DNA of 11,006 nucleotides from Ligaoa zhengdingensis (GTDB lineage Bacteria > Bacillota > Clostridia > Oscillospirales > Ruminococcaceae): the NCBI RefSeq assembly GCF_014384885.1, contig NZ_JACRST010000039.1, positions 1 to 11,006 of the forward strand, given 5' to 3'. Every line of letters begins with the position of its first letter. Position 1 is the first letter of the stretch. Below are positions 1-5,985 of this stretch, piece by piece. The notes beneath the pieces are model-generated. The model did no database searches. It was not told the DNA's origin and saw only the letters and a program-made list of their open reading frames with translations. Position numbers and translations under genes: made by a program.

Positions 1-50
1 AAACATCGGTGTACAAGGGGTACAAACGAGATAAAATAGAAATGAGGGTC

Positions 51-84
51 GATAGAGTGGAAGTATCAGATTTTCCACTCTATC
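51..84 (-). terminator. 12-bp hairpin over the recombinase stop codon
   Basis: Bases 51-62 (GATAGAGTGGAA) and 73-84 (TTCCACTCTATC) are a perfect 12-bp inverted repeat with a 10-base loop that contains the recombinase stop codon. Read on the minus strand, the stem is followed after a few bases by T-rich sequence (TTTCTATTTT), so it may be a weak intrinsic terminator or an mRNA 3'-end stabiliser. It lies close to the presumed element end, so a role in recombination cannot be excluded. Confidence 0.5.
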
Positions 85-1574
85 TGAACACGGTCGCTGG
101 TGGCCTTGATCGTAGAGATCAAACCATCGGCAGCTTTTCTTTTGTCGTCAAAATCTATGCTGTCCCAGTTGTCGAGATAATAGGACAACTTCTTTATCTG
201 CTGGGGCGATATGGTTTCAACACTCAATTCGGCGATTGCCTTTGAAATAGTCTGGCGTCGGGTGTCCAGTTCTTCAATTTTTTTGTTAGCGTAGGCAAGT
301 AAGGTCGCATTGGCTCCGGTCAGCGTATCCAGCAGCTTTTCAATTTCTGCCTCCACCTGTGCCAGTTCCACTTGATAGGCTGTCAGTTTCGGATTGACTT
401 TTTCCTCCCTGCCGTGGAGTATCTGAAAGTCTTTGAATTTCTCCTGCATGGCCGAGAAAATGAATTGCTCAAATTCTTCTTTGCGGATTTTCCCGCAGCC
501 CGGACAGCCTTTATTTTCCGTCCGTTTGGTACAGCGGAAATACCCGGTGCTGTTTGGTACATGGGTGGCTTTCAGCGCATACCCACAATGACCGCATTTG
601 ATTTTTCCGGCCAGCCAAGTGTTCTTCGGTTTCCGTCCCTGTTGGAAGGTGGTATTTGCCATAAGTTTTTTCCGGCATTTCAGCCATGTGTCAGAGGAAA
701 TGAGTGCTTCATGGGGAGCGATAACAAGTATCTGGTCTTTTAAGCACCTGTCCTTGTCCTCCTTCACATCCCGCCCCTGATAGAGATAGCAGCCGTTTGT
801 TCCGGCAAAGTCAGAAGCGTCATTGACAATCGCTGCGCCCTGGCTCTTGAAAAATTCGTACAGCTCCAAATCGGCCTGTGCGTAAACCGGGTTTCTTAAA
901 AGCTGGGAAAGAAATGTACGGAACATGGATTTGCCATAAATTTTTATGTCATGTTCCTCGAAGTATCGGGTAATATCTCCGAAGGAGGTTTCCGGTTCAG
1001 CGTACATTTCAAACATCAGCCGAACATGGTCGGCGGCTACGGGGTCGGCAACCATTTTCTTTGTGCGGATACCCTCTACCACAGTAGGCTCTAACTGATA
1101 ACCGTATGGCGCCTGTCCGCTCATGTGAAAGCCTTTCAGGCACCGTGAATAGTAGGCGTCTGTGACACGCTTCTGAATTGTCTCACGTTCAAGCTGGGCG
1201 AATACAATGCAGATATTCAGCATGGCCCGGCCCATCGGTGTCGAAGTATCAAACTTTTCCGTGGAGGATACAAACTCCACATCGTACTCTTGAAACAGCT
1301 CCATCATCGTTGCAAAGTCCAGAATAGAGCGGCTTATACGGTCCAGCTTGTACACGATGACCCGCCGAACCTTTCCCTTGCGGATCTCGCCCAGCAGCTT
1401 TTGAAACTCCGGCCTGTCCGTGTTCTTACCGGAATAGCCTTTGTCCTTGAATACCCGGCAGCTCCCACCTTTCAATTCATACTTGCAAAAGTCGATTTGA
1501 CTTTCAATGCTGATACTGTCCTTGCGGTCTACTGACTGTCTTGCGTAAATACAATCTTCTCTGATAAATTCCAT
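66..1574 (-). CDS. Large serine recombinase (TnpX/TndX-like integrase/excisionase)
   Basis: A 502-residue site-specific DNA recombinase expected to integrate and excise the element by a serine-DNA intermediate. The N-terminal resolvase domain (about 5-145) has the YARQS motif with catalytic Ser14 and the downstream KLDRISRS motif (76-83). A recombinase domain follows (about 155-290). A zinc ribbon is seen at Cys327/Cys330, Cys348 and Cys357/Cys360, then a likely coiled coil (about 400-450), the usual order in large serine recombinases. The ATG at 1574 is chosen because AAAGGAG lies 6 bases upstream; an in-frame ATG 12 codons earlier lacks such a site. It is the last gene before the left edge, as expected for an integrase at an element terminus. 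Expression probably comes from the promoter at 1623-1651. The family is certain; the target site is not visible. Confidence 0.95.
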   Translation of the reverse strand: MEFIREDCIYARQSVDRKDSISIESQIDFCKYELKGGSCRVFKDKGYSGKNTDRPEFQKLLGEIRKGKVRRVIVYKLDRISRSILDFATMMELFQEYDVEFVSSTEKFDTSTPMGRAMLNICIVFAQLERETIQKRVTDAYYSRCLKGFHMSGQAPYGYQLEPTVVEGIRTKKMVADPVAADHVRLMFEMYAEPETSFGDITRYFEEHDIKIYGKSMFRTFLSQLLRNPVYAQADLELYEFFKSQGAAIVNDASDFAGTNGCYLYQGRDVKEDKDRCLKDQILVIAPHEALISSDTWLKCRKKLMANTTFQQGRKPKNTWLAGKIKCGHCGYALKATHVPNSTGYFRCTKRTENKGCPGCGKIRKEEFEQFIFSAMQEKFKDFQILHGREEKVNPKLTAYQVELAQVEAEIEKLLDTLTGANATLLAYANKKIEELDTRRQTISKAIAELSVETISPQQIKKLSYYLDNWDSIDFDDKRKAADGLISTIKATSDRVQIEWKI

Positions 1575-1622
1575 ATTGGGCTCCTTTCCTTGTTGGAATG
1601 GAGCTACCAACCTTACAACTAT

Positions 1623-1651
1623 ATTATACCATCAGCAGCCCCGGACAACAA
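1623..1651 (-). promoter_or_regulatory. Recombinase promoter
   Basis: On the minus strand, TTGTTG (1646-1651) and TATAAT (1623-1628) are separated by exactly 17 bases. Transcription would start about 40 bases before the recombinase ATG. The -35 hexamer lies inside a conserved element shared with the promoter at 7940-7968. Confidence 0.7.
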
Positions 1652-1681
1652 TGTTGCGAATGATTAGGGAAATCTGTCTCC
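1643..1681 (-). promoter_or_regulatory. Conserved upstream element, copy 1
   Basis: A 39-base element matches 7960-7998 at 31 positions without gaps, including a shared 11-base core ATGTTGCGAAT. It overlaps the -35 box of the recombinase promoter and the end of the preceding small gene. GACA and TGTC near its ends form a short inverted repeat, suggesting an operator. The binding protein is unknown; the element's XRE regulator or sigma-like protein are candidates by inference only. Confidence 0.6.
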
Positions 1682-1840
1682 ATATTTGCTGAACACCTCG
1701 TAAAGACAACGCTCAATTTCTTTTTTGCGCTGTGCTTTCTCCTTCGGGGGAAGTACCGGCGTGAGGCTTTCCAGCACAATGATCTTCCCTTGAAATGCGA
1801 CAGACTTTGTTTCTCGTTCATAAGTGACAGCTTGCGTCAT
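1664..1840 (-). CDS. Small conserved protein upstream of the recombinase
   Basis: A 58-residue protein starting MTQAVTYERETKSVAF and ending YEVFSKYGDRFP. The ATG at 1840 is supported by AAAGGAGG 6 bases upstream. The middle part (LTPVLPPKEKAQRKKEIERC) has a PPKE turn and a charged helix. I know similar short proteins as genes sitting directly before serine recombinases in clostridial elements, but no function is established to my knowledge; an accessory or directionality role would be speculation. Its last codons and stop overlap the conserved promoter element of the recombinase, so transcription through it could influence that promoter. Confidence 0.7.
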   Translation of the reverse strand: MTQAVTYERETKSVAFQGKIIVLESLTPVLPPKEKAQRKKEIERCLYEVFSKYGDRFP

Positions 1841-1913
1841 TGAAAACCTCCTTTGCGAAAGTGCGTGTATATGCCAGCCTTTCCCACTTGTCCCGTGGGG
1901 AAATGTCAAAAGA

Positions 1914-1932
1914 CGGCACCCGGCAGGTGCCG
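1914..1932 (-). terminator. Hairpin, probable intrinsic terminator
   Basis: CGGCACC-CGGCA-GGTGCCG is a perfect 7-bp stem with a 5-base loop. On the minus strand it is followed by TCTTTTG. It lies about 40 bases after the stop of the 67-residue protein gene, consistent with a weak terminator or a 3'-end structure between the two small genes. Confidence 0.45.
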
Positions 1933-1950
1933 CCCTTTGAGTTTTCTCCA

Positions 1951-1972
1951 CTTCGGGTCGATGTGGCCCGAG
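1951..1972. repeat. Element-wide palindrome, copy 1 (imperfect)
   Basis: Bases CTTCGGGTC and GGCCCGAG flank a short loop. This is a diverged member of the palindrome family described under findings. It starts one base after the stop codon of the small gene at 1974-2177 in the minus-strand reading direction. Confidence 0.7.
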
Positions 1973-1973
1973 G

Positions 1974-2177
1974 TCAGTAAGGACTGGAATGGTACTTTTC
2001 TTTGGCGTCCTCCACGCTGTTGAGGTCAAATACTTCATAAAGCTGCCCCACAACACGCCGTATATCCTTCTTTGAAAATCCGCAGTTCTCCATTGCCATA
2101 ATGACATAACCACGGCAAGCGTCATTGCTCCATTCGTCCGGTTCCAAGCCGGGGATCATTCCAAACGCATTTCCCAT
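1974..2177 (-). CDS. Small conserved protein, about 67 residues
   Basis: The protein begins MGNAFGMIPGLEPDEW and contains DACRGYVIMAMENCGFSKKD, then a helical C-terminus with a LYEVFDLNSVEDAKE segment. AAAGGAG 6 bases before the ATG at 2177 fixes this start rather than the ATG at 2270, which lies within a hairpin region. It is soluble, with no membrane segment or signal peptide. I recognise the general pattern (GY.IMA.....GFS...I) from small unnamed proteins in clostridial mobile elements but cannot give a function. It sits between the sigma-like gene and the recombinase block, and an element palindrome follows its stop codon immediately. Confidence 0.7.
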   Translation of the reverse strand: MGNAFGMIPGLEPDEWSNDACRGYVIMAMENCGFSKKDIRRVVGQLYEVFDLNSVEDAKEKYHSSPY

Positions 2178-2199
2178 AAAGTGCTCCTTTTTTGAAAAG

Positions 2200-2260
2200 A
2201 TGGGGAGCCGCGCCGGATCGGTTGGCCTATCATCAGACAGCATTGCCGGGGGCTCCCCAT
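2200..2260 (-). promoter_or_regulatory. 10-bp stem with long loop before a small gene
   Basis: ATGGGGAGCC (2200-2209) pairs perfectly with GGCTCCCCAT (2251-2260) across a 41-base loop. On the minus strand the stem is followed by CTTTTC and then, within 25 bases, the start of the 67-residue gene. It could be a terminator/attenuator or part of a larger folded leader. Confidence 0.4.
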
Positions 2261-2610
2261 AGGTTTTCACTTCATTTCAGACACACCGGACGGACATAGG
2301 CTTCATGCCCCATAGTATTTCAACTCTCCCCATTCTGATGGCAAGGCGTTCTCATTGCCTGCGACGGCTCACGGCTTGCAAGGCCGCTTCAACGCTCGGA
2401 CTGTGACTAAACGCAAGTATCCGGGGCCTGCACCTGTTCCGGTGGAGCCAGCCTTGCCCCACCTATGGCATGGACCTGTTCGCTCGCTCAGTTTTACAAA
2501 GACTGTATTCTCTGAAATCCGAGGTCATGGCGGGTCTGTCACACAGCGCGTTCCCCTTCGTATCCGGGTGTCTTTTTATTCAATTTTCAATCTGCATGAG
2601 GCTTGTCTGA

Positions 2611-2635
2611 ACCTCGGGCCATTGTGACCCGAAGT
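2611..2635. repeat. Element-wide palindrome, copy 2
   Basis: ACCTCGGGCC and GACCCGAAGT flank a 5-base loop; the arms pair apart from one internal mismatch and one wobble. It lies 49 bases after the sigma-like gene's stop codon in the minus-strand direction. Confidence 0.75.
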
Positions 2636-2684
2636 GTTTTACCTCTCATAAGCCATTTCATTTTCCGGCCTAAATCGGTACGCC

Positions 2685-3107
2685 TTACAAAGAAATTTTC
2701 AAAATTTTTTCTAAGCGCCGCAGACCTCGCTCGATTGCGACACGAACCACTTTTTCATGGACGCCCTCTGCCCGGGCAATGTCCTGTTTGGTCATGCCGA
2801 GAATGAAATGAGCATAAATCCGTTTTGCCTGTTTGTCCGGCAGACTGGCAATCGCTGCGTGAAGTTCCTGCATGGTAACTTTTCGCTCGTACAGCTCATG
2901 GGGCGAAAGTGCGACAAAGACAGCCTCATGCTCCAGCCCATCATCCCGATCAAGGGAATAGTAGGCTTTGTGGCGGTATGTACGCAGCCGGTAGGCAGCC
3001 TCTTTACGATCAAATTCTTTGAACATTTCTGCAACTTCTTCCGATACTTCCATGAAGCAATCTGATGTATAGAATGGGTAATAGTCCCGCAAATTGATAA
3101 TAGCCAT
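2685..3107 (-). CDS. Short sigma-70-like / HTH protein
   Basis: A 140-residue protein starting MAIINLRDYYPFYTSD. Its C-terminal half resembles sigma-70 region 4: an acidic helix (MQELHAAIASLPDKQAKR) followed by a helix-turn-helix (TKQDIARAEGVHEKVVRVAI, about 109-128) and a basic tail. Such short sigma-like proteins are common in clostridial conjugative elements and probably direct or modulate transcription of element genes. The ATG at 3107 has GGAGG 5 bases upstream; longer in-frame readings pass through a palindrome and lack a ribosome site. The N-terminal half (aromatic, with YRLRTYRHKAYYSLD) is not a standard region 2, so it may act as a DNA-binding regulator rather than a full sigma factor. 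Confidence 0.85.
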   Translation of the reverse strand: MAIINLRDYYPFYTSDCFMEVSEEVAEMFKEFDRKEAAYRLRTYRHKAYYSLDRDDGLEHEAVFVALSPHELYERKVTMQELHAAIASLPDKQAKRIYAHFILGMTKQDIARAEGVHEKVVRVAIERGLRRLEKILKISL

Positions 3108-3180
3108 ATTGACCTCCGTTTCGGTTGTTGGTTGACGAGTGACCGAAACGAAGGCGGCGGGGAGCGACACCGGGGAATGA

Positions 3181-3203
3181 CTTCGGGCCAACATGACCCG
3201 AAG
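3181..3203. repeat. Element-wide palindrome, copy 3
   Basis: CTTCGGGCC and GACCCGAAG flank AACAT. The arms pair with one change that becomes a G-U wobble in RNA. It lies about 75 bases upstream of the sigma-like gene's start. Confidence 0.8.
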
Positions 3204-3257
3204 CAGCCCCATAAGAACACAAAAGCGCCCGGGCGGCATGAAGCCACACGGACGCAT

Positions 3258-3582
3258 GTAATGACATAATAGTTAAGGTTCCAACAAATTTCGCATACAT
3301 AGCCGGAATAACCCGGAGGTGGGACTATACTTTTTTTAATTGGTGCAGTTTATGGAGACTGTGAAAGAGAAAAATAGACACGGCAGCATCCTCCTATGGC
3401 CGCCGTGTTGATTACATGGTGTGCTGGGTCGTCGTTGGTTTTTTGGGGAAAAGAAGCGGCGGCTCTAATCTGAACCGCCACTGAAATAAGTAATTTAAGC
3501 GCACCAAATCAACCTGCCCAGCAACGGTTTTTTTCTTTTCCCGTCAGGCGGGCAGGAGTTTTCATAATGTTTTCACTGTTTT
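3258..3582. other. Intergenic region between the sigma-like and ABC-F genes
   Basis: About 325 bases with no supported gene. It holds a 7-bp hairpin (ACACGGC 3378-3384 with GCCGTGT 3402-3408), a GGCGG/CCGCC hairpin near 3458-3479, and CCTGCCC (3513-3519) pairing with GGGCAGG (3550-3556) just downstream of the ABC-F stop. GC content falls towards the ABC-F gene, so one border of the AT-rich insert probably lies here. Confidence 0.5.
3513..3556 (-). terminator. Hairpin downstream of ABC-F gene
   Basis: CCTGCCC and GGGCAGG form a 7-bp stem about 27 bases beyond the ABC-F stop codon, with an inner ACGG/CCGT pairing around a T-rich (plus strand) loop. No clean T-tract follows on the minus strand, so termination is only possible, not shown. 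Confidence 0.35.
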
Positions 3583-5115
3583 TTATCTTTTCTCAATGTT
3601 AATAATCCGTTGTGTCCAATCACGGTAAAATGCTTCTTCATGTGATACAAGCAACACCGTACCATTAAAATCCATAAGAGCTGATTTCAGTGCATCCTTT
3701 GCCTGAACATCCAGATGATTTGTAGGTTCATCCATAATCAGAAAATTGCAAGGGGTCAGTGTTAGCAAGCACATTTTCACTTTGGCCTGCTCACCTCCAC
3801 TTAATGTTCCAATAGCTTGCATCGCATGTTTACTGGAAATCCCACACCGAGCTAAATGTTTCCGAACATCCTTTATTACCATATCGGGATGGACATTGGA
3901 AACAATTTGAATTGGTGTCTGTTCAGGTTCATCCCATATCAAGTCCTGCTCAAAATATCCAAGGGCAACTTGATCGGAAAATTTGAAATGACCTTGCATG
4001 GACGGGATTTGCCCAATTAAAGTCTTGAGCAAAGTGGACTTCCCAATTCCATTAAAGCCGGTGATAACAACTTTTTGACCGCCCTTAATACTAAAATCAA
4101 TATCCAATAGAACTGGATAGTGATACCCAACTGCCAGGTGTTTGACCTGTAAATGCTCCGTATTTGTCAGCGGTAAAACAGGAAAATGAAAATGGGGGAT
4201 AATCTCTTTCTGTTCCAAAGCTTCCATTTTGTCCATTCGATCAAGCTGTTTTTGCCGCCCTCTTGCCATTTTCGCTTTTCGTCCAGCGATATTTTTCCTG
4301 ATAAACTCCTCTGTTCTTTTAATCTCCTTTTGTTGTGCTGAGTATTGACGAATGTAATCTTCACGCAGCAGTGTCTTTTTTTGCAGAAATTCAGAATAAG
4401 TGCCGTAATACTTTGTTATTGTGTCATTATCTATATCGCAAATACGATTTGCAATTTTGTCTAAAAACTCAAAATCATGGGAAACAACTAAAAAAGCGTT
4501 TTCTAAAGAAGATAGGTATTCTGCCAGCCATGCAACATGGTCTTTATCAAGAAAATTTGTTGGCTCGTCTAATAGCAATACATCTGGTTTTTCAAGCAGT
4601 AGTTTTGCCAAAATCACTTTTGCTCGCTGGCCGCCACTCATTTCGATGATAGGGCGGTCAAGACCAATCGCAAGCAGCCCCAGACCATTTGCAACACGCT
4701 CGATTGCAGTATCAATGGAATAGAAGTCATGTGTTTCAAGATACTCCTGATAGTAGGCAGCAAGTTCCAGACTTTTCATATCTCCATCGGCAGCCTTTTC
4801 ATATAGTTGCATGGCTTGTGCTTCTATCTCAAACAGTTTCGCAAAAGCTGATTTTAAGAACTCTTTCATTGTGAGCGTATGGTCGATTTCTGCATACTGA
4901 TCTAAGTAGCCAATCGTAATATTCGGTTGCCAAATAATGCGGCCGTTATCAGGTATAATCTGTTCTGTGCAAATTTTAATCAGGGTGCTTTTGCCGGTTC
5001 CGTTCTGTCCGACAATCCCAATGTGTTCCCCTTTGTTCAGTGTAAATCCTGCATTTTTGTAAAGCAGGTTTTCACCAAAAGAATGTGTTAGTCCTTCAAT
5101 TTCTAATAAGCTCAT
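3583..5115 (-). CDS. ABC-F ATPase, probable ribosome-protection resistance protein
   Basis: A 510-residue protein with two ATP-binding cassettes and no membrane segment, the ABC-F architecture. Cassette 1 has Walker A GQNGTGKST (36-44), signature SGGQ (160-163), Walker B LLLDEPTNFLD (180-190) and SHD at 212-214. Cassette 2 has GFNGIGKST (353-361), SGGEQ (439-443) and LIMDEPTNHLD (459-469). Between them a basic, helical linker (about 245-305, rich in K/R/Q) corresponds to the segment that reaches the peptidyl-transferase centre. ABC-F resistance proteins displace antibiotics such as lincosamides, pleuromutilins, streptogramins or macrolides from the 50S subunit. Start ATG 5115 has AAGAAAGG upstream and a conserved MSLLEIEGL beginning; the longer in-frame reading runs back through two terminators. 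Resistance rather than housekeeping function is inferred from the mobile location and the antibiotic-type attenuator leader. I cannot assign the subfamily or drug range. The gene is visibly richer in A/T than its neighbours. Confidence 0.9.
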   Translation of the reverse strand: MSLLEIEGLTHSFGENLLYKNAGFTLNKGEHIGIVGQNGTGKSTLIKICTEQIIPDNGRIIWQPNITIGYLDQYAEIDHTLTMKEFLKSAFAKLFEIEAQAMQLYEKAADGDMKSLELAAYYQEYLETHDFYSIDTAIERVANGLGLLAIGLDRPIIEMSGGQRAKVILAKLLLEKPDVLLLDEPTNFLDKDHVAWLAEYLSSLENAFLVVSHDFEFLDKIANRICDIDNDTITKYYGTYSEFLQKKTLLREDYIRQYSAQQKEIKRTEEFIRKNIAGRKAKMARGRQKQLDRMDKMEALEQKEIIPHFHFPVLPLTNTEHLQVKHLAVGYHYPVLLDIDFSIKGGQKVVITGFNGIGKSTLLKTLIGQIPSMQGHFKFSDQVALGYFEQDLIWDEPEQTPIQIVSNVHPDMVIKDVRKHLARCGISSKHAMQAIGTLSGGEQAKVKMCLLTLTPCNFLIMDEPTNHLDVQAKDALKSALMDFNGTVLLVSHEEAFYRDWTQRIINIEKR

Positions 5116-5141
5116 TTTTAAAAAACCTTTCTTAATATATT

Positions 5142-5197
5142 TGAAAAAAGAAAAGGCAGAAAGCAAAGATACGCAACGGTATCTGCCTTCTGCCTTT
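5142..5197 (-). terminator. Attenuator terminator 2 in the ABC-F leader
   Basis: Stem bases 5152-5161 pair with 5188-5197 (AAAGGCAGAA with TTCTGCCTTT). An inner stem pairs 5167-5172 with 5179-5184 around a 6-base loop. On the minus strand the hairpin is followed by TTTTCTTTTTTC, a good intrinsic terminator tract, placed just before the ABC-F ribosome binding site. From memory, this hairpin and the following AAATATATTAAGAAAGG resemble the region just before tet(M) in Tn916. Confidence 0.8.
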
Positions 5198-5209
5198 GGC
5201 ATGGTAACG

Positions 5210-5249
5210 CAAAAACAAAAGGCTATGGACAAAACATTGTCCATAGCCT
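5210..5249 (-). terminator. Attenuator terminator 1 in the ABC-F leader
   Basis: AGGCTATGGACA (5220-5231) and TGTCCATAGCCT (5238-5249) form a perfect 12-bp stem with a 6-base loop. On the minus strand it is followed directly by TTTGTTTTTG. This is a textbook intrinsic terminator lying between the leader peptide and the ABC-F gene, so it must be read through for expression. Confidence 0.88.
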
Positions 5250-5272
5250 CGCACACATTTTAATCACACGGA

Positions 5273-5312
5273 AAGCCAACACAATAAAATGGGTAGAATA
5301 CCCCCTTGGCTT
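5273..5312 (-). promoter_or_regulatory. Leader hairpin between leader peptide and terminator 1
   Basis: AAGCCAA (5273-5279) pairs with TTGGCTT (5306-5312), and inside it GGGTA (5291-5295) pairs with TACCC (5299-5303). It lies next to the stem at 5314-5369. These elements could be pausing or alternative structures in the attenuation mechanism; the exact exclusive pairings are not proven by eye. Confidence 0.5.
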
Positions 5313-5313
5313 C

Positions 5314-5369
5314 CCGATGAAATCTAAATGCGCTCTTTATACGCTATACTCTGCACAATGTTTCATCGG
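5314..5369 (-). promoter_or_regulatory. Leader hairpin that overlaps the leader-peptide 3' end
   Basis: CCGATGAAA (5314-5322) pairs perfectly with TTTCATCGG (5361-5369), a 9-bp stem with a 38-base loop that contains the leader-peptide stop codon. A ribosome translating or stalled on the last leader codons would open this stem and could shift folding of the downstream hairpins. Confidence 0.6.
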
Positions 5370-5426
5370 AATGGATTGTACAGAGTTGATTTTCTTTTTG
5401 CGTTGATCTGTTAAATGAAAATTCAT
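5337..5426 (-). CDS. ABC-F leader peptide (29 residues)
   Basis: A short ORF begins MNFHLTDQRKKK and ends PMKHCAEYSV. Its ATG (5424-5426) is preceded by AAAGGAG at good spacing, the best ribosome site in this leader. It is the first ORF after the promoter and is followed by two intrinsic terminators and then the ABC-F start. This arrangement is typical of ribosome-stalling attenuators that control ABC-F and other ribosome-targeting resistance genes: drug-stalled translation here changes RNA folding so that polymerase reads through. The role is inferred from position and signals. It was too short for routine gene calling. Confidence 0.75.
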   Translation of the reverse strand: MNFHLTDQRKKKINSVQSIPMKHCAEYSV

Positions 5427-5459
5427 ATTTTGCTCTCCTTTGGAGATAAACTTTTTTTA

Positions 5460-5488
5460 ATAATAACACGATTCTCCCTCTTTGTCAA
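5460..5488 (-). promoter_or_regulatory. Strong SigA-type promoter of the ABC-F operon
   Basis: On the minus strand, consensus TTGACA (5483-5488) and TATTAT (5460-5465) are separated by exactly 17 bases. Transcription would begin near 5453, giving a leader of about 338 bases before the ABC-F start and about 27 bases before the leader peptide. Confidence 0.85.
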
Positions 5489-5587
5489 TTTTTCGAAATA
5501 AGAACTCTTGAAATAAAATACTACTTTACATCAAATTTCATTACATTCTCATAATCTAACCCGAAATGTACAATGATATAGGGTGAT

Positions 5588-5953
5588 ATGAGAATGAACC
5601 AAACTGAAAGAAAGTTTGACTTTCATGGGCTCGGGCTGGCTCTGAAAAAAGCCAGAGAGGAAAAGGGCTGGACGCAAGCCTATGTTGCGGAATTGGTAGA
5701 CCGTGACTCCCGTACCATTATGAATATCGAGAACAAAGGACAGTATCCGAGTTTCAACCTTTTTGTAAAGCTCATTACCATGTTTGACATTTCGGTTGAC
5801 CAGTTTATTCATACGGACGGAGGCGAACAGGAAAGTCTTTGCAGAAAGCATATTGATGTGCTCCTAAACTCCATGAACGAGAAAGAGCTTGTTGTCATGG
5901 AGGCCACAGCCGAAGGGCTCAAGAAAGCCAGAGAAACGGAGGTTCCAGAATAA
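5588..5953 (+). CDS. XRE-family helix-turn-helix regulator
   Basis: A 121-residue DNA-binding protein starting MRMNQTERKFDF. The helix-turn-helix covers about residues 15-70: LALKKAREEKGWTQAYVAEL, then SRTIMNIENKGQYPSFNLFVKL, the Cro/C1 pattern with Q in the turn and the IE.G..P.... hallmark. A helical C-terminus (about 78-121) may dimerise. It is transcribed opposite to most of the backbone: divergent from the ABC-F operon and convergent with the relaxase gene. GGGTGAT precedes the first ATG (5588); a second ATG two codons later is also possible. Proteins of this type often repress transfer or excision genes. The shared element at the recombinase and mobilisation promoters is a candidate target, by inference only. 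A terminator overlaps its stop. Confidence 0.9.
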   Translation: MRMNQTERKFDFHGLGLALKKAREEKGWTQAYVAELVDRDSRTIMNIENKGQYPSFNLFVKLITMFDISVDQFIHTDGGEQESLCRKHIDVLLNSMNEKELVVMEATAEGLKKARETEVPE

Positions 5954-5969
5954 GGGCCTCTGTTTTTTT
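5939..5969 (+). terminator. Intrinsic terminator of the XRE gene
   Basis: GAGGTTC (5939-5945) pairs with GGGCCTC (5954-5960), using two G-U wobbles, around an 8-base loop that includes the stop codon region. It is followed by TGTTTTTTT. The T-tract and position make it a likely terminator. Confidence 0.65.
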
Positions 5970-5985
5970 GCGCCATTTTCGGGGG

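Larger units (their letters stand above)
2178..2684. other. 507-base gap without a convincing gene
   Basis: This stretch separates the sigma-like gene from the small 67-residue gene. I see no ORF with a ribosome binding site on either strand. It does contain many short complementary segments: a 10-bp stem at 2200-2209/2251-2260, GGCAA/TTGCC around 2340-2360, CGGCTTGCAAGGCCG near 2373-2387, and GGGGC/GCCCC around 2423-2460. An element palindrome lies at 2611-2635. It may be a structured untranslated leader or a non-coding RNA. Confidence 0.5.

Noticed and set aside
2400..2560. Minus-strand short reading MTSDFREYSL...RSMP followed after an amber stop by a second open stretch
   Set aside because: No ribosome site before the ATG and a stop codon after 21 residues; could be a decayed gene but there is not enough to call one.
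2355..2627. Plus-strand ORF of 90 codons in the gap (MPATAHGLQGRFN...)
   Set aside because: No ribosome binding site, unusual composition rich in Pro/Arg/His, and it runs into an element palindrome; more likely a chance reading of a structured non-coding region.
3010..3300. Minus-strand ORF overlapping the sigma-like gene (MYAKFVGTL...)
   Set aside because: Different frame from the well-supported sigma-like gene, passes through a palindrome and lacks a ribosome binding site.
3333..3410. Tiny plus-strand ORF METVKEKNRHGS... as a leader peptide
   Set aside because: No ribosome binding site and no gene follows on the plus strand.
5116..5256. N-terminal extension of the ABC-F protein beginning MCEAMDNV
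   Set aside because: It would be translated from two terminator hairpins; the ATG at 5115 has the ribosome site and the conserved protein start.
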